A stretch of DNA of 64,000 nucleotides from Larkinella arboricola (GCF_003259745.1 NZ_QLMC01000010.1:1-64000); one strand, 5' to 3'. Counted from the first letter of the stretch, positions 44,383 through 53,691 are shown. Notes: generated by a model from the letters alone, not told the origin. Numbers and translations: made by a program.

Positions 44383-45369
44383 TTATATATCGGCCGAACG
44401 CGCCCGTTTTTCCAGTTGAAGCAGGGCGTAAGCGGCTGCGGCCTGCACATCCAGGTTCTGCGGATGATCGCGGGCATGAACCGACTTCGTGGTGTCGGAA
44501 ACGGTTTCAATCCGGTTTTCGAGGTTGAGATACCGTAGCAGCAACGAAACATCGTCGGTGGTGCCTTTCCGCGCCAGCGCCCGACACAATTCGATACGGT
44601 CTGCTTTTCGGTCGGAGTTTTGAAGTGTCAGCAGCCGTTGCCGAATCCGATTCAAAACATCAGCCTGCTTTTCGATTGGCGTGGGCGCCAGGGCGTAAGC
44701 CGTACTCAGCAGGTAGGCGGCTGCTTCCGATTGGTCGGGTTCGTCCAGGGCAGCCTGGGCCAAAACGGGCCACTGATGGGCCGGAAGGGCTCCGATAAAT
44801 CCCAGCGCATAGGCCGCCAGTTTGCGGGAAGTCTGGTTCGTAGACCGCACCGCTGCCAGCAAAGAATCGTACGCGACGGGTTGCGAAGGCTCTTTTGGCA
44901 AGGCCATTCCCCAACGGACGAAATCCGCCAGAACTCCTCCCCCAGCCTGATCGTTCTGAACCGGGTTTGGCCCAAAATGCAGAAAAGAATACGACAGTTT
45001 GGCCAGGGTTTCAGCAGCATGGATGCGGTCCGGTCCCGTTGTGTCGAGATAAGCCCGTTTGATCCGGTCGAGCCAGCCCTGCTTTTCCGCTTCATGGCTC
45101 GCATTCAGGTAGCTGGCCCGCCAATAGCCAATCCGTTTCTGAGGCTCGTTCTGGAAACTGGCCAGACCGGTTTTGATCAATGCGTCGGCATCCTCCCGAA
45201 AACCCGACTCGATCAGGTATTCGACGGCGTGAACTTTTACCCAGAAATCGTCGCATACGGCCACGTCTTTCAGAACCTGAATACAGGTTTCCGTTTGGTG
45301 GGAGGTTTGGCTGGAGGCCGTGCACCCCAACATGGCTACCGTGACCAGAACGAGGCTCCGAAGTTTCAT
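44383..45369 (-). CDS. HEAT-repeat-like lipoprotein
   Basis: A 328-residue predicted lipoprotein: MKLRSLVLVTVAMLGCTASS, lipobox Cys at 16. The mature protein is almost all helical, made of repeated 30-35-residue two-helix units (VKVHAVEYLIESGFREDADA, AAETLAKLSYSFL, KLAAYALGFIGALP, AAAYLLSTAYALAPTP, AAAAYALLQLEKRA) as in HEAT/ARM proteins. The start overlaps the stop of the aldolase gene (ATGA), so the two are translationally coupled. It may be a periplasmic scaffold for the sialidase-like protein or a regulator of the locus; I do not know its function. Confidence 0.6.
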   Translation of the reverse strand: MKLRSLVLVTVAMLGCTASSQTSHQTETCIQVLKDVAVCDDFWVKVHAVEYLIESGFREDADALIKTGLASFQNEPQKRIGYWRASYLNASHEAEKQGWLDRIKRAYLDTTGPDRIHAAETLAKLSYSFLHFGPNPVQNDQAGGGVLADFVRWGMALPKEPSQPVAYDSLLAAVRSTNQTSRKLAAYALGFIGALPAHQWPVLAQAALDEPDQSEAAAYLLSTAYALAPTPIEKQADVLNRIRQRLLTLQNSDRKADRIELCRALARKGTTDDVSLLLRYLNLENRIETVSDTTKSVHARDHPQNLDVQAAAAYALLQLEKRARSADI

Positions 45370-46304
45370 AAACCAACAAGTCTGGATTCGGTGAGTAATT
45401 CAAAAAAGTCCGTCTTTTGCAAATCCTGCTCCAGTTGCTGCCACTCGGCAGACGTCAGGTTCCGGAGCGGAGTCCGGCAGGGGCCACAGTCGAGTCCCGC
45501 CAGCTTCAGAATGGCTTTTCCACCCACTACGGCATTGACGTACCGCAGCATCACCGTCACAATATCAATAGATTGCATCTGATAAGCCCGGGCAGCGGCA
45601 AAATCGCCGTCCTGATACGCTTCCATGAGTTTGTGGTACACCTCCGGAATGAAATTGAAGGTTGTCCCAATGGCTCCCTGAACGCCCAGCACCAGACCGT
45701 TGATCAGAATTTCGTCGTGCCCGTGCAGCACGTCGAAGCGACCGCCCTGCAACGCCAAGCACTGGTGCATATCCATGAAATCGGTATAGGTAAACTTGAC
45801 CCCCGCGAGGTTCGGAATTCGCTTCGAACCTCGCTCCAGCAGCTGATTTACTTTGATATGCGCTCCGGTAGCAACGGGCAGGTGGTAGTAATAAAACGGC
45901 AATTCAGGGGCCGCCGAGGCCACCTGCTGACAGTAATCCACGATGACATCGACATCCGACGACGTTAGAAAACAGGGTGCCATACAGCCCACGGCATCGA
46001 CCCCGATTTGCTGGCTATGGGCCGCCAGTTCTTTGGAAATCTGCACACTCGTGCTGCCGACGTGGACGATGATTTTGAAGTCAGCCGTGCCGTGAACGGC
46101 CCAGGCTTCCGCCATTGCTTTCCGCTCCTCGACCGAAAGCAACATGCCTTCGCCCGACGAGCCATTAACAAACACGCCGGCCACACCCTGCCGTTTCAGG
46201 CGGTCGGCGTACGTGCTGACCAGCGCCGGATTGATGGAACCGTCGGGGTGAAAAGGAGTAAAAACCGCAGCGATCAGCCCGTTTATTTTGGGGTAATTAA
46301 TCAT
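45366..46304 (-). CDS. nanA: N-acetylneuraminate lyase-like aldolase (DHDPS family)
   Basis: A 312-residue class I aldolase of the DapA/NanA superfamily (usual length about 295). I use the ATG at 46304 (MINYPKINGLIAAVFTPF); an upstream in-frame start adds 20 unlike residues. Motifs: GVFVNGSSGEGMLLS (substrate carboxylate-binding loop), PFYYYHLPVATG with the catalytic Tyr, and the Schiff-base Lys in LAGVKFTYTDFMDM. The YYYHLP and GEGMLLS patterns favour NanA over DapA. It cleaves a 2-keto-3-deoxy sugar acid, most likely N-acetylneuraminate or a relative, to pyruvate and an aldose. It lies 13 bases after the GntR gene and is coupled to the lipoprotein gene by ATGA. Confidence 0.8.
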   Translation of the reverse strand: MINYPKINGLIAAVFTPFHPDGSINPALVSTYADRLKRQGVAGVFVNGSSGEGMLLSVEERKAMAEAWAVHGTADFKIIVHVGSTSVQISKELAAHSQQIGVDAVGCMAPCFLTSSDVDVIVDYCQQVASAAPELPFYYYHLPVATGAHIKVNQLLERGSKRIPNLAGVKFTYTDFMDMHQCLALQGGRFDVLHGHDEILINGLVLGVQGAIGTTFNFIPEVYHKLMEAYQDGDFAAARAYQMQSIDIVTVMLRYVNAVVGGKAILKLAGLDCGPCRTPLRNLTSAEWQQLEQDLQKTDFFELLTESRLVGL

Positions 46305-46317
46305 ATAGGATAAAAAA

Positions 46318-47037
46318 TTAGTTGGGTATATCGGGCGTATGGATGGTTTTAATGTATTCGACATAAGCGATCAAATGGTCCTCCACCGCCTTACGGTATC
46401 CTTCCAGATCGCGGGCTTCCAGATACGGAATGAGGTCTTTGTGCCGGACCAGTCGCCGTTCGGGCTGACTGCCCTTATTAAATCGGTCGAAATCCTCGAA
46501 ATTTTCGTTGACGTACTTGAAAACCGGCAAAATGATATTCAGAAAATCGAGCATCACCCGGTTTTTGGTAATGGCGTAGATCTTGGTGTGAAACTCCCGT
46601 TCCATTTCCACATTCACCTTCAGGTAGCTGATATTCTCCTCCTTGGCTACAATCCGTTTCAGTTCCTCAATGTCATGATCGGTGATGTTGTTGACGATCA
46701 GGTTGGCACATCCAATTTCCAGTGAAACCCGCATACCCAATAAGTCCAGGATGGTTTCTTTACTGAGGATGAAAGGGTTGACCACCTTTTGGAAACTCGT
46801 CATAACATTGGGTTGCGAAAGGACAATTCCCCGACGCTTTCGGCTTTCAATTAATCCCAGCATTCGCAGGCGACTCAAAGCTTCCCGAACCACATTTCTG
46901 CCGACATTATATTTCTCCGCCAGTTCCAGTTCGCTCGGAATTTCATCGCCGGGCGTTAACTTCCTATCGGTTATATGCTTGATAATCAAACTCTCAAGCC
47001 CGTCCACCAGCGTACTATTTCTGAGGATCTCATCCAT
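46318..47037 (-). CDS. GntR/FadR-family transcriptional regulator
   Basis: A 239-residue regulator. The N-terminal winged HTH (about residues 5-75) has IPSELELAEKYNVGRNVVREALSRL, the FadR-type signature. The C-terminal all-helical FCD domain carries a likely metal/ligand site (His in MEREFHTKIYAI, and HKDLIPYLEARD, EDHLIAYVEYIK). Such proteins respond to sugar acids or other small carboxylates and usually repress the adjacent catabolic genes. It is the first gene of the operon, so it autoregulates. The repeat at 47050-47079 just before the start is the probable operator. Confidence 0.9.
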   Translation of the reverse strand: MDEILRNSTLVDGLESLIIKHITDRKLTPGDEIPSELELAEKYNVGRNVVREALSRLRMLGLIESRKRRGIVLSQPNVMTSFQKVVNPFILSKETILDLLGMRVSLEIGCANLIVNNITDHDIEELKRIVAKEENISYLKVNVEMEREFHTKIYAITKNRVMLDFLNIILPVFKYVNENFEDFDRFNKGSQPERRLVRHKDLIPYLEARDLEGYRKAVEDHLIAYVEYIKTIHTPDIPN

Positions 47038-47049
47038 ACAAATCAATTG

Positions 47050-47079
47050 GTATATGTACTATAAGTAGTATATGTCCTA
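47050..47079 (-). promoter_or_regulatory. Candidate GntR operator before the operon
   Basis: GTATATGTACTA at 47050-47061 and GTATATGTCCTA at 47068-47079 are direct repeats differing in one base, 18 bases apart, about 13 bases before the GntR start. The centre TACT-ATA-AGTA is also a short inverted repeat. It lies in the 315-base gap shared with the divergent sulfatase gene and could control both directions. Confidence 0.5.
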
Positions 47080-47352
47080 CAATATTAAGCGTTTTTTTAT
47101 TTTTATGAAAAATTTCCTGACTTTATAGAATTTTTATTCCACCGAGATACCGTTAGTGAGTTTGATCTGGGTTTTAAAACGTATCTTTTCTATCTCCTAC
47201 AACCCCGACGTATTGCCCCAATTTGTATTTATACGAAAAGTTCTGCCCATTTTGGCGGCCTGTTTTTTAATTTGCATCCATCTGGACGGCCGAACAGATT
47301 TTATTACTAAGCTGGAATAAACTCCGGGACCTAACCCTTGTAACCCTTGCAG

Positions 47353-48735
47353 ATGATGAGTGCCAAAAGCTGGAAAACCGTTTGGATAGTCGGTCTTGTT
47401 CTGGGCCTTGCCCTGAAAGGCATTGCCCAAGATCGGCCCTCACAAGCCCCGAAACGTCCCAATATTGTTTTTATCATTACGGATAGCCATCGCTCCGAGG
47501 CTCTGGGGATTCGGGGTAATCCCTTTGTTCAAACGCCTAATCTGGACCGGCTGGCCCGCCAGGGCATCCTGTTTAAGAACGCCTATGTGACCACGGCGAT
47601 CTGTGCCGTCAGCCGGGCCAGTATTCTCAGCGGACAGCATCGGGCGCGGCATCAAATCAATGATTTTACCACCGGATTTTCCGGCCCAGCTTTAGAGAAC
47701 ACCTACCCGATGGTTCTGAAAAAGGCGGGCTATAAAACGGCCCAGATTGGTTTTCTGGGCGTCGGGAAAAAACCGCCCACCGAGCTTTTCGATCATTGGG
47801 AGGGCAGTATACCCTGGATGACTGAAGATGGGCTTCACCAGACCGACCACGTCACCCGCAAAGCCGTTGATTTCCTGGAGAAACACCAGTCGGGCGGCCC
47901 TTTTTATCTGGCCCTGTCTTTTAACGCGGCTCACGAAATTGACGGTGTGAACGGGAAACCGGCAACGTACCTGGTTCAGGAGCGGTATAAAGACCTGTAC
48001 AAGGACGTGACCATTCCGGTACCCACCACGGCGGCACCGGAATACTGGAACCACTTCCCCGACTTCTTCCGGACAGATCAGAACATTGGAAGGGCCCGGT
48101 GGCACGGCCTGTTTTCGACCCCCGAACTCTTTCAGCAGAACACCAAAAACTATTACCGTCTGATTACGGGTCTGGACGAGTCGGTGGGGGTTATTGTCGC
48201 CAAACTCAAAGAATTGAAGCTCGATGAGAATACCATCGTCGTCTACACCAGTGATCACGGCTTTTCGCTGGGTGAACACGGCCTGATGGGGAAATGGTAC
48301 GGGTTCGAAGCCTCCACGCACGTGCCGTTGATCATCAACGACTTACGACCTTCTTCGAAATGGCATAGTGTGCAACCGGAGCAGCTCGTCCTCAACATTG
48401 ACCTGGCTCCCACCCTATTAGGCTTTGCGGGCGTTCGGGCACCGGAGGGGATGCAGGGAACGAATTTGATGGATCTGCTGGCGGGGAAAGCCGCCGAACG
48501 AAAACACTTTTTTTATGAACACACGGTATTCACCAGTCCGGCCTTACCCAAAGTAGAAGGGATTATCTCGAAGGATTTCAAGTATTTCCGGTATACCGAG
48601 CATGAGTACGAATCGCTTTATGATTGCCGGAGAGACCCCGAAGAAACCCGCGATGTCGCCCGCGACCCCGGCTATAAAAAGCAGTTAGCCCGGATGCGCT
48701 CGCTGTACCTCACCGAAAAATCAGCGATTGATTAA
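47353..48735 (+). CDS. Sulfatase (S1 family), CAVSR active site
   Basis: A 460-residue exported sulfatase, signal peptide about residues 1-26. The active-site Cys that should become formylglycine is at about residue 84 in AICAVSRASILSG; position three is Val where Pro or Ala is more usual. Metal-site oddity: the first pair reads TDSHR, so the second Asp of the usual DD is Ser; the later site is YTSDHGFSLGEHGLMGKW. The C-terminal half has YYRLITGLDESVG. The ATG at 47353 is used (another follows at 47356). It is divergent from the GntR operon and is followed by a second sulfatase. A sulfated glycan is the likely target, perhaps of the same locus. Confidence 0.9.
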   Translation: MMSAKSWKTVWIVGLVLGLALKGIAQDRPSQAPKRPNIVFIITDSHRSEALGIRGNPFVQTPNLDRLARQGILFKNAYVTTAICAVSRASILSGQHRARHQINDFTTGFSGPALENTYPMVLKKAGYKTAQIGFLGVGKKPPTELFDHWEGSIPWMTEDGLHQTDHVTRKAVDFLEKHQSGGPFYLALSFNAAHEIDGVNGKPATYLVQERYKDLYKDVTIPVPTTAAPEYWNHFPDFFRTDQNIGRARWHGLFSTPELFQQNTKNYYRLITGLDESVGVIVAKLKELKLDENTIVVYTSDHGFSLGEHGLMGKWYGFEASTHVPLIINDLRPSSKWHSVQPEQLVLNIDLAPTLLGFAGVRAPEGMQGTNLMDLLAGKAAERKHFFYEHTVFTSPALPKVEGIISKDFKYFRYTEHEYESLYDCRRDPEETRDVARDPGYKKQLARMRSLYLTEKSAID

Positions 48736-48745
48736 AGCCCTCTGT

Positions 48746-50122
48746 ATGAACCCGGCCTTTCTATTGCTGAGCCTGTGCCTTTTCTGGCAAAGCAAAACGG
48801 CAAAAACCGCCCGCCCTGCCCCTGCGCCAAATATCATCTTTCTGCTGACGGATGATCAGCGGCATGATGCGCTGGGAGTTATGGGCAATCCTTACATCCG
48901 GACGCCGAATATCGACCAGATGGCCCGCCAGGGCATCCTGTTTAAGAACGCCTATGTGACCACCTCCATTTGCTCGGTTAGCCGGGCCAGTATCTTAAGT
49001 GGTCAGTACCTGTCGCGGCACGGTATCGACGATTTTGCCAGGGATTTCAGCCCCCAGGCCCTCCAGAATACCTACCCTTTACTTCTCAAAAAACGGGGCT
49101 ATACGATCGGCTTTGTTGGCAAGTACGGCGTCGGAGAGAATCCACCGGAAAAGGAATTTGACTTCTGGGCCTGCAACCGCAAGGGGCAACCGCCTTATGA
49201 GTACCGGCGACCCGACGGCAGCCTGATTCACCATACCGACAGCGTTGCCATTGGCATTCATCAATTTCTCAACCGGTTTGGCAAAGCGTCTCCTTTCTGT
49301 CTGTCGGTTAGTTTTAAAGCGCCCCACGAACTCGACGGCAATCCGCCCACCTATCCGGTGCAGGAGCGTTTTAAGAGCTTGTATAACGACCTCACCATTC
49401 CGCAACCCGAAACGGCTGACCCTACGTACTGGAACCGCTTCCCGGATTTTTTTCGGACCGATAAAAACATTGGCCGGGAACGATGGAAACCGCTGCTTTC
49501 TACCAATACCCTGTACCAGCAGACGGTTAAAGATTATTACCGGCTGGTAACGGGCGAGGATGAGGTCGTTGGTAAATTACGCCGGCAACTCGATAGTCTG
49601 GGTGTGGCCGATAATACCGTCATCATTTACATGGGCGATAACGGTTTTTGCCTGGGAGAACACGGTCTGGAGGGGAAATGGTTTGGCTTTGAAGAATCCA
49701 TCCGGGTGCCGCTGATCGTGTATGATCCCCGAAATTCGGCACAGAAAGGACGAATCGAGAACAAAATCGCCCTGAATATCGACATCGCCCCGACGATCTT
49801 ACAACTGGCCGGTAGCAAAGTCCCTGATCAAATGCAGGGGATTGACCTGAATAGGATGGTCCTTTCAAAAGACCGGGCTTTCGAGCGGCAGGAGTTTTTT
49901 TATGAGCATACTTTTATGGGCAGCCCCCGATTGCCCAAAGTTGAAGGGATTGTTCGAGTCGATAGCAAGTACATGCAGTATATTGAACACGGGTACGAAG
50001 AACTGTACGACTTAAAAGCTGACCCCCACGAAAAACAGAACCTCGCTTCTTCTCCGGCTTATCAGCCGAAATTGGAAGCGATGAGAAAGCGCTATGCGGT
50101 TCTTAAAAAGCAGGTAAAGTAA
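48746..50122 (+). CDS. Sulfatase (S1 family), CSVSR active site
   Basis: A 458-residue exported sulfatase closely related to the one just upstream; whole motifs are shared (GILFKNAYVTT, YYRLVTGEDEVVG). Here the metal pair is intact (TDDQRHDALG), the active Cys is near residue 76 in SICSVSRASILSGQ, and the C-terminal metal site is YMGDNGFCLGEHGLEGKW. The ATG at 48746 opens a short signal peptide (MNPAFLLLSLCLFWQSK); an overlapping TTG at 48728 would read into the end of the first gene. The pair looks like a tandem duplication with the first copy diverging at a metal ligand. It needs a formylglycine-generating enzyme, not in this window. Confidence 0.9.
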   Translation: MNPAFLLLSLCLFWQSKTAKTARPAPAPNIIFLLTDDQRHDALGVMGNPYIRTPNIDQMARQGILFKNAYVTTSICSVSRASILSGQYLSRHGIDDFARDFSPQALQNTYPLLLKKRGYTIGFVGKYGVGENPPEKEFDFWACNRKGQPPYEYRRPDGSLIHHTDSVAIGIHQFLNRFGKASPFCLSVSFKAPHELDGNPPTYPVQERFKSLYNDLTIPQPETADPTYWNRFPDFFRTDKNIGRERWKPLLSTNTLYQQTVKDYYRLVTGEDEVVGKLRRQLDSLGVADNTVIIYMGDNGFCLGEHGLEGKWFGFEESIRVPLIVYDPRNSAQKGRIENKIALNIDIAPTILQLAGSKVPDQMQGIDLNRMVLSKDRAFERQEFFYEHTFMGSPRLPKVEGIVRVDSKYMQYIEHGYEELYDLKADPHEKQNLASSPAYQPKLEAMRKRYAVLKKQVK

Positions 50123-50155
50123 GGTACTGATTGTGTAGACGTAGTACGCAGCTAT

Positions 50156-50986
50156 ATGATTGATCAGATTAAGGTAAAGTCAAAAATCGATTCAGGGGTA
50201 CTCTTTAAAATCTCACGTATGAAGCCGGTGATTAAAACAACCCAGCCTCATGGTCATAAGGATTACCACGAGATCATCTTCCTGACCGCCGGAGCCGGTG
50301 GACACTGGATCGATGTGAATCAGTATCCGGTAGCGGCCAATACGTTGTATTTTATCTTGCCCGGGCAGGTGCATTGCTGGGCGTTGACGCAGGTTCCGCA
50401 AGGATTTGTTCTGATGTTTCGAACCGACTTTCTGGTAGAAAATCGCCTGGATGAAGCGGAATTGATCCAGTTGGGCCATCTTCTTAACGGTTTCAGCCTG
50501 ACACCCCAGCAAGCTGAGGAGATTAATGCGTTACTGAACAGCATGGAAGCGGAGTACAACACGGCCGTCGCAAATAAGGAAAAAATCATTGGAGCGTATT
50601 TGCAGATTATCCTGCTAAAACTTCAGCATATTGCCTCTCAGTTGCCGGATGCCTTAAGCCGGGTCGACTCCCCGCTGGTTCAGGCTTTCGGGCAGGCGCT
50701 CGAAAAAGGGTATACGACCAAACGGCAGGTGCAGCAATACGCCGATTTACTCTCCGTATCGCCCAAATACCTGAATGACCTCTGCAAAAAAGCCACGGGG
50801 CAAACCGCCAGCCAACTGATTGAACAGCGGGTGGTGCTGGAAGCCAAAAAGCAGTTGATTCATACGACCAAAAACGTTTCCGAAATCGCCTTTGAGCTCA
50901 ATTTTCAGGACCCGTCCCACTTTTCTAAATTCTTCAGCCGTTGCAGCGGCATGACTCCGACACAGTACCGCGAGCGCATCCGGTAA
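50156..50986 (+). CDS. AraC-family transcriptional regulator
   Basis: A 276-residue regulator. The N-terminal cupin domain (about 30-110: PHGHKDYHEIIFLTAGAGGH, LYFILPGQVHCW) is the ligand-sensing part. A helical linker follows, then the C-terminal AraC double HTH (VQQYADLLSVSPKYLNDLCK, VSEIAFELNFQDPSHFSKFF, ending GMTPTQYRE). It lies 33 bases after the second sulfatase and before the TonB receptor, so it probably controls one or both. Ligand unknown. Confidence 0.88.
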   Translation: MIDQIKVKSKIDSGVLFKISRMKPVIKTTQPHGHKDYHEIIFLTAGAGGHWIDVNQYPVAANTLYFILPGQVHCWALTQVPQGFVLMFRTDFLVENRLDEAELIQLGHLLNGFSLTPQQAEEINALLNSMEAEYNTAVANKEKIIGAYLQIILLKLQHIASQLPDALSRVDSPLVQAFGQALEKGYTTKRQVQQYADLLSVSPKYLNDLCKKATGQTASQLIEQRVVLEAKKQLIHTTKNVSEIAFELNFQDPSHFSKFFSRCSGMTPTQYRERIR

Positions 50987-51111
50987 AATAAACGGTGTTC
51001 TGACGACGGCAACCTATCCTAAAATTTGTGAATGTGGAAGGGTTCCTTGTGCAGTTCGCAAATCGACCAGCATTCTTCCGATTACGACCTTTTCAGCGGT
51101 TAGCCAGCGAG

Positions 51112-51119
51112 TACCTTTG
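51112..51119 (+). promoter_or_regulatory. Candidate -7 element before the TonB receptor gene
   Basis: TACCTTTG fits the Bacteroidetes TAnnTTTG motif, 37 bases before the ATG. No convincing -33 TTTG is seen at the usual spacing. Confidence 0.35.
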
Positions 51120-51155
51120 CAGCCTTCTGGATAATCTATGGCTTTTGTATACTGA

Positions 51156-53621
51156 ATGAAAACGGTCGTCGGTGCGATTCTTTCCCTTTTCTTTTCCCTT
51201 TCTCAACTATATGGTCAATCGGCCACCATTGAAGGCGTTGTCCGGGACAAAACCGATCAGGCACCGCTGGAGTTTGCGACCGTCGCGCTGCACCGAACCA
51301 CGGACAGTACTCTGGCCAACGGAGCCGTTACCGACGCAAAAGGACGGTTTTCCTTCACAAAACTCAATGCCGGGCGGTATTATCTGCTGGTTACCTTTCT
51401 GGGATATCAGAAACAAATCGTTTCGGATATCACCCTGACCACCGATGGGCTTATAAATGTTGGTGTTATTTCCCTGCCAGCCAGCCCGGGATTGTTGCAG
51501 GAAATTCAGGTGAGCGGTCAGAAGGCGGCTGTTTATCACCAACTCGATAAGCAGGTGTACAACGTCCGGCAATTTCAATCGGCCGTGGGCGGGACGGCTT
51601 TGGATGTGCTGAAAAATCTGCCATCGGTTACGGTAGACGGGCAGGACGGCATCCGCGTCCGAGGAGCATCCGGTTTTCTGGTGCTCCTGAACGGAAAACC
51701 GGTGCAGGGAGATGCAACGGTCCTGCTGAGTCAATTGCCGGCTAACGGTATTGAAAACATCGAAATTCTAACCACACCGTCGGCGCGGTATGACGCCGAC
51801 GGACGGGCGGGGATCATCAACATTACCACCCGCACGGGGCTGGATGAAGGGGTAACCCTGATCGTCAATGCCCAGGGGGGATTGCCCAGCCTCAATGACT
51901 TTGATAACCAGGAGCGCCCACAGCGTTATGGGTCGGATGCCACGCTGAATATCAAGAAACGAAAATGGGATATTTCGCTGGGTGCCAGCTACTACCAAAA
52001 CGATCTGGCGGGTCGGCGGGTGGGCGATGTAAACACTACCCTGGGCAACCGTTTTACCTCGTTTCCTTCGGATGGTGAACGCAGCACCCAAAAGCAGGCG
52101 TATTCGGGCCGGGCCACCGTTAGCTATAACCCTACGAAGCGGGATGCCTTGCAGCTTGGCCTTTACCATGGGGCCAGGACCGACTACCGCCGGGCAGACA
52201 TTACGTATAACAATACAACCATTGATCGGACAACGGGGCAGTTGATAGGCCGGACGACTTACTACAATGCCAATCTGGTCAAAAAACAGGGCACGTTCTC
52301 GCTGGGTAATCTGGATTATACGCATCAATTTTCGGATCAATCAACAATTTCGGTATCCGGTCTTTACGAAAAAGATCAGCTATCGGGTTTTACCCGCAAC
52401 CTGAACCTGCGCAACAGTGAGTCGAACGATACGCTGCAATACACGCTAAACACCAACGAGCGGCCTCTGACGGGCTATCGGTTAAAGGCCGATTACGCCC
52501 GGAATCTGGGGAAGGGAAAGCTCGAAGTGGGTTATCAATACCGGTATTTCAGCGATCAGGGCGCGTTTCTCTATCTGCAAAAAGACCGGCCCGGCCAGCC
52601 GTTAACCTCCTTTCCGGATTTCAGCGGGACGGTATTGGTGAAGAATATGATCCAGTCGGTGTATGGACAGTACGCAGCCACCGTGAATCCCAGGCTATCC
52701 TACACGGCCGGTTTGCGCTACGAATACGCCACTCGGGACCTGCGGATTGAAGGCCCGACCGTTTCGCGCTTTCCGCTCACTTTACGGAATCTGTTTCCGT
52801 CGGCCAACCTGCTTTACAAATTCAATACTCAATGGCAACTGAAAGCCGGTTATAGTCGCCGGGTGCAACGCACCACCAGCCTGGAGCTGAATCCGCTGCC
52901 CGAACGTGAACACTCCGAGACGCTTGAACAGGGCGACCCCAATCTTCTGCCGGAGTTTGTTAGCCTGGCCGAGGCCGGTGTCATTTACAGCGGAAAGAAA
53001 AGTTCGGTATTTGCCACGCTGTACTACCAGGGTATTCAGAACGTTGTCAACCGCGTCAACAGTGTCTATGCCGATACGATTTTAAACCGGATTTACACCA
53101 ATGCGGGCAACGCCCGACGCATCGGACTGGAGGTTGGGCTGGACCTCAAACCCGTTCGCTGGTGGAAGCTGTATACGGGCGCAAACCTTTATGATTACCG
53201 GATTGAGGGAAGTTTATTTAACAACACCGTTCGGGTCAACAATTCCAGCCTGGTTTATTCGGTAAACGTCAACAGCAGTTTTCAACTGGCTCCGAGCTGG
53301 ACGCTACAAACAACCTTGAATTACCTTTCGCTCCGGGCAACCGCGCAGGGGGAAGACTCTCGCTTTTTCTCCCCCAATGCGTCGGTCAAGAAAGGCTTTT
53401 GGGGCGGGCGGTTGTCGGCCATTCTGCAATGGCAAAACATAAGTATGGGCTGGCTGGCCAGCAACGAGCAGCGCATCAGCACCTGGGGGCGGGATTTTTA
53501 CACAACCACCAATTACATTTACGAAAAAGACGTCATCATGCTGAGCCTGACCTATCAGCTTAATCAGCGGGGGAAAAAACTGAAGTTTGCCGAGAGCGAA
53601 TTTGGTGAGAAAGAGTTTTAG
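51156..53621 (+). CDS. TonB-dependent receptor, outer-membrane beta-barrel (OMP_b-brl_3 type)
   Basis: An 821-residue outer-membrane protein. Signal MKTVVGAILSLFFSLSQLYG, then a carboxypeptidase-regulatory-like domain at about 22-105 (ATIEGVVRDKTDQAPLEFAT), a plug (LDVLKNLPSVTVDGQDGIRV, then RGASGFLVLLNGKPVQGD) and a barrel ending in LTYQLNQRGKKLKFAES. It is of the single-gene class without a SusD partner, often used for iron chelates, peptides or small glycans. It follows the AraC gene by about 170 bases. Transcription ends at the strong hairpin at 53692-53726. Confidence 0.9.
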   Translation: MKTVVGAILSLFFSLSQLYGQSATIEGVVRDKTDQAPLEFATVALHRTTDSTLANGAVTDAKGRFSFTKLNAGRYYLLVTFLGYQKQIVSDITLTTDGLINVGVISLPASPGLLQEIQVSGQKAAVYHQLDKQVYNVRQFQSAVGGTALDVLKNLPSVTVDGQDGIRVRGASGFLVLLNGKPVQGDATVLLSQLPANGIENIEILTTPSARYDADGRAGIINITTRTGLDEGVTLIVNAQGGLPSLNDFDNQERPQRYGSDATLNIKKRKWDISLGASYYQNDLAGRRVGDVNTTLGNRFTSFPSDGERSTQKQAYSGRATVSYNPTKRDALQLGLYHGARTDYRRADITYNNTTIDRTTGQLIGRTTYYNANLVKKQGTFSLGNLDYTHQFSDQSTISVSGLYEKDQLSGFTRNLNLRNSESNDTLQYTLNTNERPLTGYRLKADYARNLGKGKLEVGYQYRYFSDQGAFLYLQKDRPGQPLTSFPDFSGTVLVKNMIQSVYGQYAATVNPRLSYTAGLRYEYATRDLRIEGPTVSRFPLTLRNLFPSANLLYKFNTQWQLKAGYSRRVQRTTSLELNPLPEREHSETLEQGDPNLLPEFVSLAEAGVIYSGKKSSVFATLYYQGIQNVVNRVNSVYADTILNRIYTNAGNARRIGLEVGLDLKPVRWWKLYTGANLYDYRIEGSLFNNTVRVNNSSLVYSVNVNSSFQLAPSWTLQTTLNYLSLRATAQGEDSRFFSPNASVKKGFWGGRLSAILQWQNISMGWLASNEQRISTWGRDFYTTTNYIYEKDVIMLSLTYQLNQRGKKLKFAESEFGEKEF

Positions 53622-53691
53622 AAATTTCTTACCGCGATCTCCTGACGATGTCTTTCCTCGTTAAAAGAATAAGCGCCTGCCAATAACCCAT

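Noticed and set aside
44620-45582. 320-codon plus-strand frame antisense to the HEAT-like lipoprotein
   Set aside because: Shadow frame; the minus-strand gene has a lipobox, a start coupled to the aldolase and repeat structure.
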